Numbered from the stretch's first letter, positions 52,903 to 62,480 are shown. The stretch is DNA of 64,000 nucleotides from Pseudomonas sp. LS-2 (GCF_003605735.1 NZ_QXTJ01000045.1:109421-173420), one strand, 5' to 3'. Notes: a model not told the origin generated them from the letters alone. Made by a program: numbers and translations.

Positions 52903-54462
52903 ATGCCCCGCAAAACCTGGCGCGCCGCGCTCGCCGCATATGCCAGCCCCTCTACGTTAGTGCTGTTGTTGCTCGGCTTCGCTGCGGGCATGCCCTATAT
53001 GTTGGTGTTTTCCACACTTTCAGTCTGGTTGCGTGAAGCCGGCGTCGCCCGTGAAACCATCGGCTACGCGAGCCTCATCGGTCTGGCTTACGCCTTCAAG
53101 TGGGTCTGGTCACCCCTGCTCGACCAATGGCGCCTGCCCTTGCTCGGCAAACTGGGGCGCAGACGCTCCTGGCTGGTGTTGTCTCAGACACTTGTGACCC
53201 TGGGCCTGATCGGCATGGGCTTCTGCGATCCGCAGCAGCACCTTTCCTGGTTGATCGCGATTGCGGTCGTCGTGGCATTCTCGTCCGCAACGCAGGACAT
53301 CGCCATCGATGCCTACCGCCTGGAAATCGCCACCGACAGCCAGCAAGCCACCCTCGCCGCCAGCTACATGGCGGGATACCGCGTCGCGGCCCTGCTCGCG
53401 ACCGCCGGGGCGCTGTACTTCGCAGAAGGTTTCGGTTCCACAGGCTTTGCCTACAAACACTCGGCCTGGACCGGCACCTACGTGCTGTTCGGGCTGTTGA
53501 TGGTCCCGGCGCTGATCACTTCGCTGATCATGCGTGAGCCTGCGGTGCCGCTGCGCACGCAGCTGTCTGCGGCTCGCTACGGTTTCGCCCACCAGTTGGC
53601 GTCGGTCTTCGTGTTGATCATCCTTCTGGTGTCCGTGCCTGCGATGTTCACCCAGTTGTACAACACCGATTTCGCCAGCGTGCTGTTCGAAGGCACGACC
53701 TGGAAGAGCCTGCTGATGGAAGACCGCGCCTTCCTGCGTGCCATTCTCTACACGCTGCTTACTGCCGCTTGCCTGTCGTCCATGGGCCGTCGCGGCCTGG
53801 CACCCGTGCTCACGCCAGTCAACGACTTCATCCTGCGCTATCGCTGGCAGGCGCTGCTGCTGTTGGGGTTGATCGCCACCTATCGCATGTCCGACACGGT
53901 GATGGGCGTGATGGCCAACGTGTTCTACATCGATCAGGGCTTCACCAAGGACCAGATCGCCAGCGTCAGCAAGATCTTCGGCCTGGTCATGACACTGGGG
54001 GGCGCGGCGTTTGGCGGTTTGGCGATCGTGCGCTTCGGCATCCTGCCAATCCTGTTCATCGGCGGCGCCACGTCGGCTGCGACCAACCTGCTGTTTCTGA
54101 TGCTGGCCGACATGGGCCCTAATCTGAAGATGCTGATCGTCACCATCTCGCTCGACAACTTCAGCTCGGGCCTTGCGACGTCAGCGTTCGTGGCCTACCT
54201 GTCGAGCCTGACCAACCTCAAGTTCTCGGCCACGCAATACGCGCTGCTCAGTTCGATCATGCTGCTGTTGCCGCGCCTGATCGGGGGATACTCCGGGGTG
54301 ATGGTCGAGAAGCTGGGCTATCACAACTTTTTCCTGGCGACCGCACTGATGGGCGTGCCAACGCTGTTCATGATCGCGCTGCACTGGGCTCAAGAGGCGC
54401 GCAAGGACAAGCCGGACGAGGAAAACAAATCGGCTGAGACACCGGTGAGCGAACAGCCTTGA
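52903..54462 (+). CDS. ampG: Muropeptide permease AmpG
   Basis: A 519-residue MFS transporter with twelve to fourteen helices. It opens with LLLLGFAAGMPYMLVFSTLS and WLREAGVARETIGYASLIGL, the AmpG signature, and has DRWRRSWLVLSQ-type loops (here GRRRSWLVLSQTLV). It imports GlcNAc-anhydroMurNAc peptides for peptidoglycan recycling, the signal that induces AmpC beta-lactamase. The C-terminus is a charged tail. It corresponds to PA4393. A GAGG element lies near the start. Confidence 0.93.
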   Translation: MPRKTWRAALAAYASPSTLVLLLLGFAAGMPYMLVFSTLSVWLREAGVARETIGYASLIGLAYAFKWVWSPLLDQWRLPLLGKLGRRRSWLVLSQTLVTLGLIGMGFCDPQQHLSWLIAIAVVVAFSSATQDIAIDAYRLEIATDSQQATLAASYMAGYRVAALLATAGALYFAEGFGSTGFAYKHSAWTGTYVLFGLLMVPALITSLIMREPAVPLRTQLSAARYGFAHQLASVFVLIILLVSVPAMFTQLYNTDFASVLFEGTTWKSLLMEDRAFLRAILYTLLTAACLSSMGRRGLAPVLTPVNDFILRYRWQALLLLGLIATYRMSDTVMGVMANVFYIDQGFTKDQIASVSKIFGLVMTLGGAAFGGLAIVRFGILPILFIGGATSAATNLLFLMLADMGPNLKMLIVTISLDNFSSGLATSAFVAYLSSLTNLKFSATQYALLSSIMLLLPRLIGGYSGVMVEKLGYHNFFLATALMGVPTLFMIALHWAQEARKDKPDEENKSAETPVSEQP

Positions 54463-54480
54463 TGTTCAGCTGATCCGGCG

Positions 54481-54552
54481 CCTGTAGCAGTCCGGCTTGC
54501 CGGCGGTGGCGTCCTTGAAATCGCTACCGCCGGCAAGCCGGACTGCTACAGG
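54481..54552. repeat. Complete REPIN
   Basis: CCTGTAGCAGTCCGGCTTGC and its inverted copy GCAAGCCGGACTGCTACAGG frame a 72-base element with the inner stem CCGGCGGT/ACCGCCGG. Confidence 0.95.
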
Positions 54553-54582
54553 CGATCAAGCGATCCTGATAGCGCATCCAAC

Positions 54583-54616
54583 AAAAAGCCCCGCACTCTC
54601 ACGAGTCGGGGCTTTT
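54583..54616. terminator. Bidirectional terminator between ampG and mscS
   Basis: AAAAAGCCCCGCACTC and GAGTCGGGGCTTTTG pair into a stem with A and T tracts; usable by both convergent genes. Confidence 0.92.
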
Positions 54617-54635
54617 GTCGTTTCAGCCGTAGCGA

Positions 54636-55496
54636 TTAACGCTGCGTGGCAGGCTCTTGCTGCTCCCGCACCACGCGGATCACACGCTGCGGGAAAGGAA
54701 TGTCGATGTTCTCGGCCTTCAGGCGATCACGCGCCTCGGCGTTGAGCATGAACATCACGTCCCAGTAGTCGGACGTCTTGGTCCAGATACGCAGCGAAAC
54801 GGTGATCGAGCTGTCGCCCAGGGTCGAAATCACCGCCTGAGGCGCCGGGTCTTCCATCACGCGTGGATCCTTCGCCAGATCCAGCAATACCTGCCGGGCC
54901 TTTTGCAGGTCAGCGTCGTAATCGACGCCAACGTCGAACACCACCTTACGGGTCGGCTGACGGTTGGTATTGGTGATGATGCCGTTGGACAGGTTGCCGT
55001 TGGGCAGGATCACGGTTTTGTTGTCACCGGTGCGCAGAATGGTGTGGAAGATCTGGATGCTGTCGACGGTGCCAGCAACGCCCTGAGCCTCGATCCAGTC
55101 ACCTATACGGAACGGACGGAACAGCAGAATCAGCACCCCGCCGGCGAAGTTCGCCAGACTGCCTTGCAGCGCCAGACCGATCGCCAGACCGGCAGCACCG
55201 ATTGCCGCCACGAAGGACGTGGTTTCGACGCCAATCATCGACGCAACGCTGACGATCAGCAGAATCTTCAGAATGATATTGGCAAGGCTACTAATGAAGC
55301 CCTGCAGCGCAAGATCGACCTGACGAAATGCCAGTAGCGCGCCGACCTTGGTGGTCAGCTTGTTGATCAGCCACCAACCGACCAGCAGGACGACCAGCGC
55401 CAGCAGCACTTTGCTGCCGTATTGCATGACCATTGGAATCCAGGCCTGGGAGGCCTTGACCAGGCTGTTCACCTGGCCGTTCAAATCCAAATCCAT
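54636..55496 (-). CDS. mscS: Small-conductance mechanosensitive channel MscS
   Basis: A 286-residue MscS channel with three N-terminal helices. TM3 contains the glycine/alanine-packed pore stretch GAAGLAIGLALQGSLANFAG. The cytosolic beta domain follows (RIGDWIEAQGVAGTVDSI, KTVILPNGNLSNGIITN). It opens under membrane tension to release solutes on osmotic downshock. GAGGAG precedes the ATG. It corresponds to PA4394. Confidence 0.95.
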   Translation of the reverse strand: MDLDLNGQVNSLVKASQAWIPMVMQYGSKVLLALVVLLVGWWLINKLTTKVGALLAFRQVDLALQGFISSLANIILKILLIVSVASMIGVETTSFVAAIGAAGLAIGLALQGSLANFAGGVLILLFRPFRIGDWIEAQGVAGTVDSIQIFHTILRTGDNKTVILPNGNLSNGIITNTNRQPTRKVVFDVGVDYDADLQKARQVLLDLAKDPRVMEDPAPQAVISTLGDSSITVSLRIWTKTSDYWDVMFMLNAEARDRLKAENIDIPFPQRVIRVVREQQEPATQR

Positions 55497-55631
55497 TTAA
55501 TTTCTCCTCGCGGTCGCGAAAACGGAAGACCGGAACGACAACGCCCGAGGCGTCATCGTTTCAGTGGGACCTGCACTCGGACGCACACAAACCCTTCAGG
55601 TTCCCTACGCGGAGGCAAATCAGAGACGCCA

Positions 55632-56117
55632 TCAGTCGCGGAAGTTGTTGAACTGCAGCGGCATGCCGAACTCTTTGGCGCGCAGAGCCGCAATGGCTTC
55701 CTGCAGGTCATCGCGCTTCTTGCCGGTCACTCGTACCTGCTCGCCCTGAATAGCGGCCTGCACCTTGAGCTTGGCTTCCTTGATATGCGCAACGATTTTT
55801 TTCGCCAGCTCCTTGTCGATGCCTTCCTTGAGCGTGGCTTCCTGCTTCATGACCTTGCCGGACGCAAAGGCATCCTTCAGCTCCAGGCATTGCACATCGA
55901 TCTTGCGCTTGACGAGTGCCAGCTTGAGGATCTCGATCATGGCTTCCAGTTGAAAGCCTTCTTCGGCGGTCATCTTGATCAGCAGGTCTTTTTCCGTGAA
56001 CTCGAAGCTGCCTTTGCCTTTGAGGTCGTAGCGGCGGTCCAGCTCCTTGATCGCGTTGTCGACGGCATTCGTGACTTCGTGTTTATCCAGTTCGGACACT
56101 ACGTCGAACGAGGGCAT
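55632..56117 (-). CDS. yajQ: YajQ family c-di-GMP-binding protein
   Basis: A 161-residue protein starting PSFDVVSELDKHEVTNAVDN and ending EFGMPLQFNNFRD, the full-length YajQ pattern. YajQ-type proteins have two ferredoxin-like folds and in Xanthomonas and Pseudomonas bind c-di-GMP to change transcription. ATG 56117 has GGAGAA upstream; the open frame continues to 56165 without support. 134 bases separate it from mscS. Confidence 0.95.
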   Translation of the reverse strand: MPSFDVVSELDKHEVTNAVDNAIKELDRRYDLKGKGSFEFTEKDLLIKMTAEEGFQLEAMIEILKLALVKRKIDVQCLELKDAFASGKVMKQEATLKEGIDKELAKKIVAHIKEAKLKVQAAIQGEQVRVTGKKRDDLQEAIAALRAKEFGMPLQFNNFRD

Positions 56118-56274
56118 GTAGATTCTCCAATTGATACGGCGCGGCTCGATATGTAGATGGAGCACGCCTGACTTGACGGTATGAAAGCCCGGTCATTATA
56201 ACGAGAGTTTTCCTATGTTCATGAGAGCCTGCGATGCCGATTTTGTTTTGTCTCTCGACGTGGGGTATTGACCT

Positions 56275-57210
56275 GTGGCGCAGCGGCCCTTGAAGTCCAC
56301 GCCTTGGCATATTCTAGGCGCTGGCAGTCTGGGCGCTTTGTGGGCAACGCGACTCGCCCGGGCAGGCATGCCGGTGCGCCTGATATTGCGCAACGCAGCG
56401 CGCCTTGAGGCTTACAACGCCAAGGGCGGTCTGACCTTGAGCGAGCAGGGCCAGCGCCTGACGTTCGACATTGCGGCACAGACCATGGCCGCGCAGGAAC
56501 CGATCCACCGTCTCTTGGTGGCGTGCAAGGCCTACGACGCCGAACAGGCTGTTGCCAGCGTCGCATCGCGCTTGGCCCCTGGGGCGGACATCCTGTTGCT
56601 GCAAAACGGCCTGGGCAGTCAGGACGCCGTGGCGGCGCGCGTTCCAGATGCGCACTGTATTTTCGTCTCGAGCACCGAAGGCGCGTTTCGAGACGAAGAC
56701 TTCAGCGTTGTCTTTGCTGGCCAAGGCTTCAACTGGCTTGGCGACGGGCAGCAGACAGCCGAACCCGTCTGGCTCAGGGAACTGGCAGCAGCGGGGATTC
56801 CCCATCAATGGACACTCGATATCCTCGACCGCCTGTGGCGCAAGCTGGCGCTGAATTGTGCAATCAATCCGCTGACGGTGTTGTACGGCTGCCGCAACGG
56901 CGAATTGCAGGCGCATGACGAGGAACTTCGCGCATTGTGCGACGAACTGGTTCGAACGCTGCAACGTTGCGGCCAGCCTCGAGCGGCTATCGGTCTGCAT
57001 GAAGAAGTGGTGCGAGTGATCAAAGCGACAGCGGCCAATTACTCGTCGATGTATCAGGATGTCGCTCAGGGACGACGTACCGAGATCAGCTATCTGCTGG
57101 GGCATGTCTGCAAGGCGGCTGAGCTGAGTGGGTACGATGTGCCGCTTATGAATCGGTTACGCGCTCAGTTGATCGATCACCTGATTGGCAAAGGCCTCCC
57201 CAGCAGTTGA
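56275..57210 (+). CDS. panE: Putative 2-dehydropantoate 2-reductase (PanE-like)
   Basis: A 311-residue NADP-dependent reductase. The N-terminal Rossmann motif is HILGAGSLGALWATRLARAG. Later segments include LLVACKAYDAEQAV, LLQNGLGSQ and WRKLALNCAINPLTVLYGCRNG, where the Lys and Asn correspond to catalytic residues of ketopantoate reductase. It makes pantoate for coenzyme A. The start is GTG 56275 with GGGGTATT upstream. It corresponds to PA4397. Confidence 0.88.
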   Translation: MAQRPLKSTPWHILGAGSLGALWATRLARAGMPVRLILRNAARLEAYNAKGGLTLSEQGQRLTFDIAAQTMAAQEPIHRLLVACKAYDAEQAVASVASRLAPGADILLLQNGLGSQDAVAARVPDAHCIFVSSTEGAFRDEDFSVVFAGQGFNWLGDGQQTAEPVWLRELAAAGIPHQWTLDILDRLWRKLALNCAINPLTVLYGCRNGELQAHDEELRALCDELVRTLQRCGQPRAAIGLHEEVVRVIKATAANYSSMYQDVAQGRRTEISYLLGHVCKAAELSGYDVPLMNRLRAQLIDHLIGKGLPSS

Positions 57211-57214
57211 AAGC

Positions 57215-57270
57215 CCTGTAGCAGTCCGGCTTGCCGGCGGTTGCGATCTTGCGGGCGTCACCGCTACAGG
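57215..57270 (+). repeat. REPIN with truncated right arm
   Basis: The left arm CCTGTAGCAGTCCGGCTTGC is complete. The right arm reads CACCGCTACAGG and lacks the GGCAAGCCGGACTG segment, an internal deletion of about 15 bases. Confidence 0.85.
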
Positions 57271-57416
57271 TGTGTTCCACGTCGTGACCGGTATTTGCGT
57301 TGAGGTGACCGGTGTCCGCCTTGCAGAGACATTTGCTTCGGTTGTGCATCGTGGGTTTGCTCAGGCCCTGAACAGCGCTAACCTGCCTGTTCCTCATTCG
57401 TCAGTGACCCCGTCCA

Positions 57417-59465
57417 ATGCCATTGCGCCAGCGCCTCGAAAACCTGCCAGTCGGCCAGAAGCTCCTTGCCGCCTTGCTCGTCCTGCTGACTACCGTTCTA
57501 CTGGTCGCCAACCTGACCTTCATCAGCGCGGCCTATTACATCTCTCAAGAAGCCATGGCACCTCAAGCCCTGCAGACCATCGGCCGGTTGATCAGCAACC
57601 CCGGCCTGTCGGAACAGGCGCTCTCCTCCCCCTACAACGCCCAGGCCCTGCTCAAGGAGCTGAAAAACTACGGCCCGTTGCGCGCCGCCGCCGTTTTCGA
57701 CAGCAATGGCAATCGTCTGGCGCAAGTTCAACAGGGAGACAAGCTGCATCTGCCGGATCACTACCGCAACCTGGAAAGCTGGCGCATCACCGAATTCCGC
57801 AACACTCAGGTCATTCCGATTCCCAAACAAGGCCAGGCACCCGGCCACCTTTTGCTGGTCGCGAGCAGCGAGCTTCCCACTGCGTTTTACACCGGCACGC
57901 TGACTGCCAGCCTCGGCATCCTGATTTTCAGCGTGCTGCTGTGGGCCGGCGTTGCACGGCAGATTCGCCGTTTCATCACGGAGCCCATTTACCTGCTCGA
58001 ACAACTGTCGCGCCGAGTCACTCGCGAAGAAAACTACGCCCTGCGCGCCGGAACGGGCAATCGTGACGAAATCGGTTCGCTGGCCGAGGCTTTCAACACG
58101 ATGCTGTCGCGGATGGAAGCCCGCGAGCAGCAACTCAAGCGCGCTCGCGATGACTCTCAGGAGGCTTACGATCAGGCTCAGGGATTGGCAGAAGAAACCC
58201 GCCACACCAATCGCAAGCTGGAGCTGGAGGTTCAGGTACGGAGCAAGATCGAGAAAAAACTCACGGGGTTTCAGAACTATCTGAACAGCATCATCGACTC
58301 AATGCCCTCGGCCTTGATCGCGCTGGATGAGCAGTTGTACGTCACCCAGTGGAATCAGGAGGCCGGCGCACTTTCCGGGACCCCGCTGGACGAAGCCCTG
58401 AATCAACCGATCTTCCTGGCATTCCCGCCGATGAAATCTTTCCTGCCGCAGATCAAGCAGACCGTCGAACGCCACACGGTGACCAAGATCGAGCGCGTGA
58501 CCTGGGTCAAGGGAGAAGTCACCCGGCACTATGCGCTGACCTTCTACCCGCTGACCGGCGGCGCCGGGCGTGGCGTGGTTATCCGCATCGACGACATCAC
58601 CCAGCGCCTGTCGCTGGAGGACATGATGGTGCAGTCGGAAAAGATGCTCTCAGTGGGTGGGCTGGCGGCTGGCATGGCGCACGAGATCAACAACCCGCTC
58701 GGCGCGATCATGCACAACGTGCAGAACATCCGTCGGCGTCTGTCTCCGGAGCTTCCGAAAAACCAGGAGCAGGCCGAACAGGACGGCATCGAGCTGAGCG
58801 CCGTGAATCAATACCTGAGCGCCCGGGAAGTCCCGCAATTGCTCGACGGCATCCAGCAGGCGGGAGCACGGGCGGCGAAGATCGTCAGCCATATGCTCAG
58901 TTTCAGCCGGCGCAGCAACCGGCAGATGGCGCCTTGCGACCTGCCGGCACTGATCGATCAGGCGGTGGAAATCGCCAGCAACGATTTCGACCTGACCATC
59001 GGCTTCGACTTCAAGGGCCAGAACATCATTCGCCAGTTCGACCCCGGGCTCGGGCCCGTCCCCGGCACGGCTAACGAGCTGGAGCAAGTGCTGCTCAATC
59101 TGCTGAAGAACGCCGCGCAGGCGATCCACCAGCGCGAGAACGAAACCGAGCCGGGCCGGATCATCCTGCGCACACGACTGAACCCGCCCTGGGCAGAGAT
59201 TCAGGTCGAGGACAACGGCATCGGCATGTCGGAGGCTGTGCGCAAGCGGACCTTCGAGCCGTTCTTCACCACCAAGGAAATCGGTCAGGGCACCGGGCTT
59301 GGGCTGTCCGTGTCGTACTTCATCATCACCAACAATCACAAGGGCCAGATGGAGGTGCACTCCACGCTGGGCCAGGGCACCTGTTTCACGCTGCGCCTGC
59401 CTTTGGTGGGCAACACGATGAACGTGCCCGCCCCACAGATCATTGGCCAGAACGACCGGGAGTAG
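57417..59465 (+). CDS. Membrane sensor histidine kinase with HAMP and PAS domains
   Basis: A 682-residue sensor kinase. Helices at residues 14-40 and 160-180 enclose a periplasmic sensor of about 120 residues. HAMP (about 180-235), a coiled coil, PAS (about 285-395), HisKA with His422 in MAHEINNPLGA, and the ATPase domain (VEDNGIGMSEAVRKRTFEPF, GQGTGLGLSVSY) follow. It is most like the NtrB/DctB-type kinases that act on NtrC-family or PleD-like regulators. No response regulator gene is next to it. It corresponds to PA4398. The signal is unknown. Confidence 0.88.
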   Translation: MPLRQRLENLPVGQKLLAALLVLLTTVLLVANLTFISAAYYISQEAMAPQALQTIGRLISNPGLSEQALSSPYNAQALLKELKNYGPLRAAAVFDSNGNRLAQVQQGDKLHLPDHYRNLESWRITEFRNTQVIPIPKQGQAPGHLLLVASSELPTAFYTGTLTASLGILIFSVLLWAGVARQIRRFITEPIYLLEQLSRRVTREENYALRAGTGNRDEIGSLAEAFNTMLSRMEAREQQLKRARDDSQEAYDQAQGLAEETRHTNRKLELEVQVRSKIEKKLTGFQNYLNSIIDSMPSALIALDEQLYVTQWNQEAGALSGTPLDEALNQPIFLAFPPMKSFLPQIKQTVERHTVTKIERVTWVKGEVTRHYALTFYPLTGGAGRGVVIRIDDITQRLSLEDMMVQSEKMLSVGGLAAGMAHEINNPLGAIMHNVQNIRRRLSPELPKNQEQAEQDGIELSAVNQYLSAREVPQLLDGIQQAGARAAKIVSHMLSFSRRSNRQMAPCDLPALIDQAVEIASNDFDLTIGFDFKGQNIIRQFDPGLGPVPGTANELEQVLLNLLKNAAQAIHQRENETEPGRIILRTRLNPPWAEIQVEDNGIGMSEAVRKRTFEPFFTTKEIGQGTGLGLSVSYFIITNNHKGQMEVHSTLGQGTCFTLRLPLVGNTMNVPAPQIIGQNDRE

Positions 59466-59469
59466 CACC

Positions 59470-60048
59470 ATGGGATTTCGCTTGTCGAAGATTTACACAC
59501 GCACCGGCGACAAGGGGGAAACCGGGCTCGGTGATGGCCGCCGTGTGCCCAAGGACCATCCGCGCATCGAAGCGATTGGCGAAGTCGACACGCTGAACAG
59601 CCAGTTGGGTTTGCTGCTGGCCGGACTTGAAGGGCTCGTCGGCGCGGTGCCAGCGATGCAGGACATCATTGATGTTCTGGGGCCTTGCCAACACCGCCTG
59701 TTCGACTTGGGCGGCGAACTGGCAATGCCGGAATATCAGGCGCTGAATGCCCAGGAGATCGAACGGCTGGAGGCGGCAATCGATCTATGGAACGAGGAAC
59801 TGGGTCCGCTGGAAAACTTCATTCTGCCTGGCGGCTCGGCACTGATCGCCCAGGCGCACGTATGCCGCAGCCTGGCGCGCACGGCCGAGCGACGTTGTCA
59901 GCAGTTGAACGCCATCGAGCCACTGGCGGGCGTGGGACTGGCGTATATCAATCGGTTATCGGATCTGCTGTTCGTCGCAGCGCGTCTGATTGCGCGTCGC
60001 CAAGATGTCGGGGAGATTCTGTGGCAGGCGGCGAAGAAGCCGGAGTGA
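59470..60048 (+). CDS. Cob(I)alamin adenosyltransferase (PduO type)
   Basis: A 192-residue PduO-type enzyme that adds the adenosyl group from ATP to cobalamin. The ATP-binding N-terminus LSKIYTRTGDKGETGLGDGR is diagnostic, and RTAERRCQ with INRLSDLLFVAAR completes the signature. ATG 59470 lies four bases after the kinase stop, with GGGAG overlapping that stop, so the genes are co-transcribed although their functions seem unrelated. Confidence 0.94.
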   Translation: MGFRLSKIYTRTGDKGETGLGDGRRVPKDHPRIEAIGEVDTLNSQLGLLLAGLEGLVGAVPAMQDIIDVLGPCQHRLFDLGGELAMPEYQALNAQEIERLEAAIDLWNEELGPLENFILPGGSALIAQAHVCRSLARTAERRCQQLNAIEPLAGVGLAYINRLSDLLFVAARLIARRQDVGEILWQAAKKPE

Positions 60049-60072
60049 ACGAGACAGGACGCAGTAACTTCC

Positions 60073-60144
60073 CTGTAGCAGCACGTCTTGCCGGCGGTGG
60101 CGATTTCTAAAACGCCACCGCCGGCAAGCCGTGCTGCTACAGGG
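60073..60144. repeat. Complete REPIN
   Basis: CCTGTAGCAGCACGTCTTGC and the inverted GCAAGCCGTGCTGCTACAGG frame a 72-base element, the CACG variant of the family. Confidence 0.95.
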
Positions 60145-60164
60145 CAGGACATCCGTACGAGGCG

Positions 60165-61115
60165 TCAATTAAAGCCTTGCGGCCAGAACGCCCGGATCCC
60201 CGCCACGCCCTGCGCGCCGCTTTCCCACGCCTGCTGACGCTCGTCCGGGCCAACACCACCGAGCAGATAAACCGGTTTGCCGAACCCATCGATCAATTCC
60301 CGCGCCCTCTCCCATCCCAGCGGCTGGGCATCGGGATGAGTCTGGGTGGGTTGCACTGGCGACAGTGTCACGAAATCCACACCCATCTGCTCCGCCAGCG
60401 ACAACTCTTCAGCATTGTGGCACGAAGCGGCCAGCCAGCGCTCTGCGGGGAACGGACGCCCCTTACTGGCGTATTTGCGCAGCTGCTCGCTGGTCAGGTG
60501 CCAACCCGCTGCTGGAAAGTCGCCCAGCCACTCAAGCGGGCCTTTGAGCATCAATTGCGCCTTGCCCGCACACAGCCCGACTGCGTCCACTGCCACATCC
60601 CGATACTTGGGGTCATAGCCGTTCGGTGCGCGCAATTGAATCAGCTTGATGCCCGAGGCGATCGCTTTCTGCATGCCTTGCAACAGCTGTGGGGTATCCA
60701 GCGCATCCGGGGTAATCAGGTACTCGCCCGGTAAGCGCGCAGCAGCGACAATCGGCTGATTGGCCGCAGGAAATTCATACTCGGCCAGTTCCCGATTCGA
60801 CACCCAGGCCAACGGCTGACCTTCGGCGCCATGCGGCTCGCCGGTAAACGAGGAGACTTCCCAGACATCCAGCAACACCTGCTTGTCGGGGTAATCATGC
60901 TTGATCTTGATCAGAGGACGCGCCCGGGCGACGACGATGCCCAGCTCTTCCTTCAGCTCGCGAGAAAGAGCCGCTTCGACGGTTTCGTCCGGTTCAACCT
61001 TGCCACCGGGAAACTCCCACAAACCGCCCTGGTGCTGTTTATCAGCGCGCCGGGCAATGAGAATCCTGCCGTCGGTGCCACGGATGACCGCGGCGGCTAC
61101 ATGGATACGTTTCAC
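60165..61115 (-). CDS. Nudix hydrolase fused to a ThiE-like domain
   Basis: A 316-residue two-domain protein. Residues 1-130 are a MutT-type Nudix domain with the full Nudix box (GGKVEPDETVEAALSRELKE, then ELGI). Residues 150-316 resemble thiamine phosphate synthase/TenI (LIQLRAPNG, WLAASCHNAEEL, VDFVTLSPVQPTQTHP, PVYLLGGVG). The Nudix half should remove oxidised nucleotides such as 8-oxo-dGTP; the ThiE half may lack synthase activity. The start is GTG 61115 with AGAGGAAGG upstream. It corresponds to PA4400. Confidence 0.9.
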   Translation of the reverse strand: MKRIHVAAAVIRGTDGRILIARRADKQHQGGLWEFPGGKVEPDETVEAALSRELKEELGIVVARARPLIKIKHDYPDKQVLLDVWEVSSFTGEPHGAEGQPLAWVSNRELAEYEFPAANQPIVAAARLPGEYLITPDALDTPQLLQGMQKAIASGIKLIQLRAPNGYDPKYRDVAVDAVGLCAGKAQLMLKGPLEWLGDFPAAGWHLTSEQLRKYASKGRPFPAERWLAASCHNAEELSLAEQMGVDFVTLSPVQPTQTHPDAQPLGWERARELIDGFGKPVYLLGGVGPDERQQAWESGAQGVAGIRAFWPQGFN

Positions 61116-61168
61116 GTTCAGCCTTCCTCTAAAACTGTCCGCCGCGCCGCGATGAGGGCGTCGACGCC

Positions 61169-61236
61169 CCTGTAGCAGTCCGGCTTGCCGGCGGGAGCGT
61201 TCTTGAATACGCCGCCGGCAAGCCGTGCTGCTACAC
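61169..61236. repeat. REPIN with mixed arms
   Basis: The left arm CCTGTAGCAGTCCGGCTTGC is the TCCGG variant, while the right arm GCAAGCCGTGCTGCTACA is the CACG variant. Confidence 0.9.
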
Positions 61237-61262
61237 ATCAGCAGCGCTTGGTAGACCTGTAA

Positions 61263-62480
61263 TCAGGTGCGGTATTCCGCGTTGATCTTCACGTATTCGT
61301 GGGACAGATCGGTTGTCCAGATCGTTTCGCTGCAACTGCCACGGCCCAGCTCGATGCGGATGGTGATTTCTTCTTCAGCCATCACCGCCGAACCCTGCGC
61401 TTCGGTGTAAGTTGACGCACGAGCCCCTTTGCTGGCAATGCACACGCCACTGAGGAACACGTCGATCTTGCTGACGTCCAGATCAGGCACGCCCGCGCGG
61501 CCGACAGCGGCCAGAATGCGACCCCAGTTCGGATCGGACGCGAACAGCGCGGTCTTGATCAGCGGCGAGTGAGCGACGGTGTAGCCGACGTCCAGGCACT
61601 CCTGATGGCTGCCGCCGCCATTGACTTCAACCGTCACGAACTTGGTCGCGCCTTCGCCGTCACGCACGATGGCTTGAGCCACATCCATGCACACTTCAAA
61701 CACGGCCTTTTTCAGGGCGTCGAACAGCGGACCTTGGGCTTCGGTCACTTCCGGCAGATTGGCCTGGCCGGTGGCGATCAGCATGCAGCAGTCGTTGGTC
61801 GAGGTATCGCCGTCGATGGTGATGCGGTTGAACGACTTGTTGGCCCCGTCACGGATCAGGTCTTGCAGTACGCTCTGAGAGACTTTCGCGTCGGTGGCGA
61901 TGTAACCGAGCATGGTCGCCATGTTCGGCCGGATCATGCCGGCGCCTTTGCTGATGCCGGTGACCGTCACGGTCACGCCGTCGATCTGGAACTGACGGCT
62001 GGCGCCTTTGGGCAGCGTGTCGGTGGTCATGATGCCGGTGGCCGCAGCCGCCCAGTTATCCACTGACAGGTCATCCAGCGCGGCTTGCAGTGCGCCTTCG
62101 ATCTTTTCCACGGGCAACGGCTCGCCGATCACGCCCGTCGAGAACGGCAGCACCGCGCTGGCATCGACGCCCGTGATTTCGGCGAGCTTGGCGGTGGTGC
62201 GTTCGGCAGCAACCAGACCTGGCTCACCGGTGCCCGCATTGGCGTTGCCAGTGTTGGTCAGCAGATAACGCACGGTGCCTTGCACGCGCTGTTTGGACAG
62301 GATCACCGGTGCCGCGCAAAACGCGTTCAAGGTGAATACGCCTGCAACGCTGGAGCCTTCGGCGCAGCGCATGACCACTACGTCTTTGCGACCGGGACGC
62401 TTGATGCCGGCAGAGGCGATGCCAAGTTCAAAACCGGGCACCGGGTGCAGCGTCGGCAGAGGACCAAGACCAACAGCCAT
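61263..62480 (-). CDS. argJ: Arginine biosynthesis bifunctional protein ArgJ
   Basis: A 405-residue ornithine acetyltransferase / N-acetylglutamate synthase, steps one and five of arginine synthesis. It starts AVGLGPLPTLHPVPGFELGI. The autocleavage site is the Thr in RPNMATMLGYIATDA, which splits the chain into alpha and beta subunits. SDPNWGRILAAVGRAG is another family block. ATG 62480 has AAGGAG upstream; the frame extends nine codons further without support. It follows secA, as in other pseudomonads. Confidence 0.97.
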   Translation of the reverse strand: MAVGLGPLPTLHPVPGFELGIASAGIKRPGRKDVVVMRCAEGSSVAGVFTLNAFCAAPVILSKQRVQGTVRYLLTNTGNANAGTGEPGLVAAERTTAKLAEITGVDASAVLPFSTGVIGEPLPVEKIEGALQAALDDLSVDNWAAAATGIMTTDTLPKGASRQFQIDGVTVTVTGISKGAGMIRPNMATMLGYIATDAKVSQSVLQDLIRDGANKSFNRITIDGDTSTNDCCMLIATGQANLPEVTEAQGPLFDALKKAVFEVCMDVAQAIVRDGEGATKFVTVEVNGGGSHQECLDVGYTVAHSPLIKTALFASDPNWGRILAAVGRAGVPDLDVSKIDVFLSGVCIASKGARASTYTEAQGSAVMAEEEITIRIELGRGSCSETIWTTDLSHEYVKINAEYRT

